A program made the translations under genes and the position numbers. This document shows, piece by piece, positions 61,521 through 64,000 of a stretch of DNA of 64,000 nt; positions within the stretch are counted from its first letter, which is position 1; the number at the start of each line of letters is the position of its first letter. Below the pieces are notes generated by a model. The model did not search any database. It was not told the DNA's origin and saw only the letters and a program-made list of their open reading frames with translations. Source of the stretch: Spatholobus suberectus (taxonomy: Eukaryota > Streptophyta > Magnoliopsida > Fabales > Fabaceae); the NCBI GenBank assembly GCA_004329165.1, contig CM014737.1:55906368-55970367 (forward strand), written 5' to 3'.

Positions 61521-61760
61521 GTGACTCTCTTCCCTCAAGCGAAAGTCCATCACCAATTCCATCCACTCGTTTGAGTTGGTTACTTGGTTGAACATCGGCT
61601 TTGGTACCAATTGTTGAGAGATGAGAGGTAGACACTAGAGAGATATTCACCAATGGGCCATGAGCACAACCATATAAGTGAACTTGACACTTCATTCAAC
61701 TCAAAATCTTAAGACATTGTCTATAGTTCTTTCTCGCTTATATGTTACTCATCATATCCA
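61521..61760 (-). mobile_element. Fragment of a minus-strand copia-like element
   Basis: On the minus strand CTCTCAACA (61620-61612) is followed by ATTGGTACCAAAGCCG, resembling an LTR 3' end next to an initiator-tRNA-type primer site (TGGTAYCARAGC). An open minus-strand frame (61377-61610) follows and runs into the short LTR element, which may have inserted there. Confidence 0.4.
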
Positions 61761-63830
61761 TCTCTATTCAATATGAAACTTTTTTAGTTACATTATTCAT
61801 ACTTGTATACCAACATACCTACAGTAACCAAAGGTATAAAGTAATAAAATAAATTAAACAAAACGAAAGTAAACCCAAAAGCACGAAAAAGCATCAGCAC
61901 CAAGGATCAACTTCAGAACCAACATAAACCAGAAGATAAGTTGGACCATCACTATGGTTCAGAAAACAAAGGAAAGTTACCGCAAAGTGAAATGGGTTTC
62001 AGCAAATATTGTTTCAATAATTTGATTCAAACATATCAGTAAACCAAAAAGCAATAGCTGAGAAATTGGGCCCAAATATGCATCGTCCTCAGTATTCATT
62101 CAAAAAAGAGAAGCCCTGCAGACTTGGCCTAAGCGATCAAACCAAATGAATCCCATACCAAATAGCAGACAGAGAGAATCACCTGGCCATAGAACCCACG
62201 AAACATACAAGAACACAACGAAACACTAAACCAAAAATAGAATTACACAGAGCAAACAAAAACCAAGAAAGCACACAACACTGTGAGATAACCAACTATC
62301 TATCATGCACACAGCTTAGCACAGATAATATCTCAATGACAGAAAGATGAGCTTCAACAGATCAATACCATTGACAAGGAAACAAAAACTGATACAAACC
62401 AAACAAGAGGCACAGGTAATTTAAAAAAAAAAAAAAAAGAAACAGAAGGAGTAAAATAAAAGAAAAGGAGAGAACGTTGGCTTATCATGATTTGCTCAGT
62501 AGCATGGTGCTTTGGGGGTGTGTGCTGCGTGTGGCATTGGTTTGACAGCAAATGCGCTTCATGGAGCATGTGCAGGGAAATGGCTTGGTTAGGCGACTTG
62601 AATGAGATCCATGGAGGCTCATAAACTGGAGAAGCTGCGTGTGAGTTGTATGAGAGGGGCGGTGTGTGATGGATGCGTGGTTGCTGTGGTGGTTTGAGTC
62701 ACGAGATGGTTAGAAAATGAGAGGGGATTCTATTTATTGTTTCCGCTATGCGAGAATTCAAGAGAGTTGTTGATAGCGAGAGAGAACAGGTGCTGTGGTT
62801 TAGAAGGGTTCATCGGGGTTTGAAAATGGCTATTGCCATTTTTATTGAATGAGAGAGTATGAGAAAAGGAAAAATAGGGTCCGATGCAGAGAGTGACGCC
62901 ACTGTGAGAGAAAGAAGATTCCCCTGTGTGACGTGCTGCCACCCTTTTTATTGTGTGTGAGTGAGAGTTTTAGTGGAAGGTGAAATGTGAAAAAAAACGT
63001 GAGAAAGAGAGAAAGAGAAAGTGGGGAGCTGTTAGGTTTTTTGTTTTTAGTGTGTGTGAATTTGTAGTGACTTGAGGTGAGTTAGTTGGGAGAGAGAGAA
63101 AAGTGTATGAGGTTGGGAGAGAAGAAAATGATACTAATGAGCAGTATTTTAAAATTAGATCTATTTTAAAATTAGATCAATTATTAAATCGATTAAGATA
63201 TTAGTTTAAGATTTAATAGTTTAATCGTAGTTAAATTGTGATTGAAATGGTATAAATAAAATAATACTAATAATAATAATTAAATAATACATAAAATAAT
63301 ATTAAAAAATATAATATCATGATTTTATAATATTAAAAGTTAAAAATAAAACATAATTTTATAGATTTTTTACATTTACAATATCTATAAAAATGCAAAT
63401 TAAATATGTTATAATATTTGAGTATAAGTTTTAATTATACACATCAACATTTATTAATAAAAATAAGTTTATATTTAAAATAAAAAAGAAAATGATAAAT
63501 ACTTTAAGTTGATTTTTATTTTTTTAAAAAAATAAAATAATGTTGTATTAAATATTTTTCATTAACCAGTTGTGAAGCAATTTTTAGCTAGTTTTTGACT
63601 AGTTTTGACCAATTTTACTGGTTTTTTTTACCAATTTTTCGATTCTTTGACCGGGTTTTTTCAAGTTGGTTATGTCGTTTATTTGAACCAGTTAAGTAAT
63701 CGGTTCACCAATTTTTTGGTTTGATCAGCCAGTCTCGTCTAATTTTCTAAACATAGCTAATGAGAAAGAAAAAAAAGTGAGTTATCTTCATTTTATTTTG
63801 TTAATTATTTTTTTCTTTTGAAATGATCCT
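61761..63830. other. Unassigned, probably repeat-derived
   Basis: 61860-62460 is A-rich with no coding frame. 62460-63130 is GC-richer and, on the minus strand, has a TAAATAGAATCCCC TATA-like site (about 62726), suggesting another LTR, but no borders were found. 63130-63540 is very AT-rich. 63550-63740 is a degenerate AACCGGTT/GACCAATTT-type simple repeat. Confidence 0.4.
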
Positions 63831-63839
63831 AAAGCGTAA

Positions 63840-64000
63840 ATTTATTTTAACTTAAATATACTTTTGGTCATTTATCTTTTTATTAAAATTCGTTTTGATC
63901 CTTTATCTTTTAAAATATTCATTTTGGTTATTTAACTCTTAAATTTGAGTCAATATTGTCCTTTCGTTAATAGTGATCGTTTTCGATTTTGAGACACGAT
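63840..64000. repeat. Dispersed TTTTGGTCATTTATC-type repeat, cut by window end
   Basis: Three imperfect units of about 35-40 bp with the form TTTTGGTCATTTATCTTT(T)...AAAAT, the start of a common plant non-coding repeat class. Confidence 0.5.

Noticed and set aside
59146..64000. Third TMK unit to the right of the duplication
   Set aside because: The second copy of the unit-end segment is explained by a two-unit tandem duplication, and no TMK-like sequence follows it.

Overview
The window is a stretch of nuclear plant DNA, most likely from a phaseoloid legume such as soybean (Glycine). The reasons are plant gene families (UDP-glycosyltransferase, TMK-type receptor kinase), a very AT-rich intergenic background, many plant transposon types, and LTR sequence carrying the TCGCTTAGCGA motif that I associate with soybean retroelements. 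The species call is inference. No organelle, bacterial, viral or CRISPR content was seen.

Layout. 1-7372: retrotransposon DNA on the minus strand, including two tandem copies of a ~1.9-2.1 kb LTR-like sequence. 7753-8470: a terminal-inverted-repeat (TIR) element. About 10007-22671: a large, decayed Helitron whose Rep/helicase gene (13611-20217) is full of stops and is interrupted by ~1 kb of foreign DNA. 22867-24282: an intact, intronless UDP-glycosyltransferase of the UGT75 type; the Helitron end lies only ~80 bp before its TATA box. 24283-31120: intergenic DNA with a 761-bp Mutator-like element (perfect 9-bp target duplication), hAT-like repeats and MITEs.

31125 to about 59145 is a tandem duplication. 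Unit 1 (about 31125-42365) carries an intact TMK-type leucine-rich-repeat receptor kinase (31269-34876, two exons, 926 aa). Unit 2 (about 42366-59145) carries a second copy (42509-46666) with a frameshift, a juxtamembrane deletion, intron insertions and an altered 3' end, so it is probably a pseudogene. Both units end with the same ~340-bp segment (42020-42365 and 58808-59145). The upstream DNA of the second gene is therefore the tail of unit 1, not a copy of the first gene's promoter. Comparing the units gives natural empty sites that date several insertions to after the duplication: a 5148-bp minus-strand Helitron with an RPA70-like exon, a Tourist-like MITE, another TIR element, a tRNA-derived SINE and a 399-bp TIR element. 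The first ~1.4 kb of the two TMK genes is about 99% identical by eye while their kinase parts and introns differ far more, which suggests gene conversion.

59150-64000: retroelement DNA, including a short LTR element (60117-61520) with a Cassandra-like, 5S-rRNA-containing solo LTR nested in its 3' LTR.

Only two genes look functional: the UGT and the first TMK. I found no wholly new biological system. The most informative material is the duplication, its promoter replacement and the self-validating transposon insertions.
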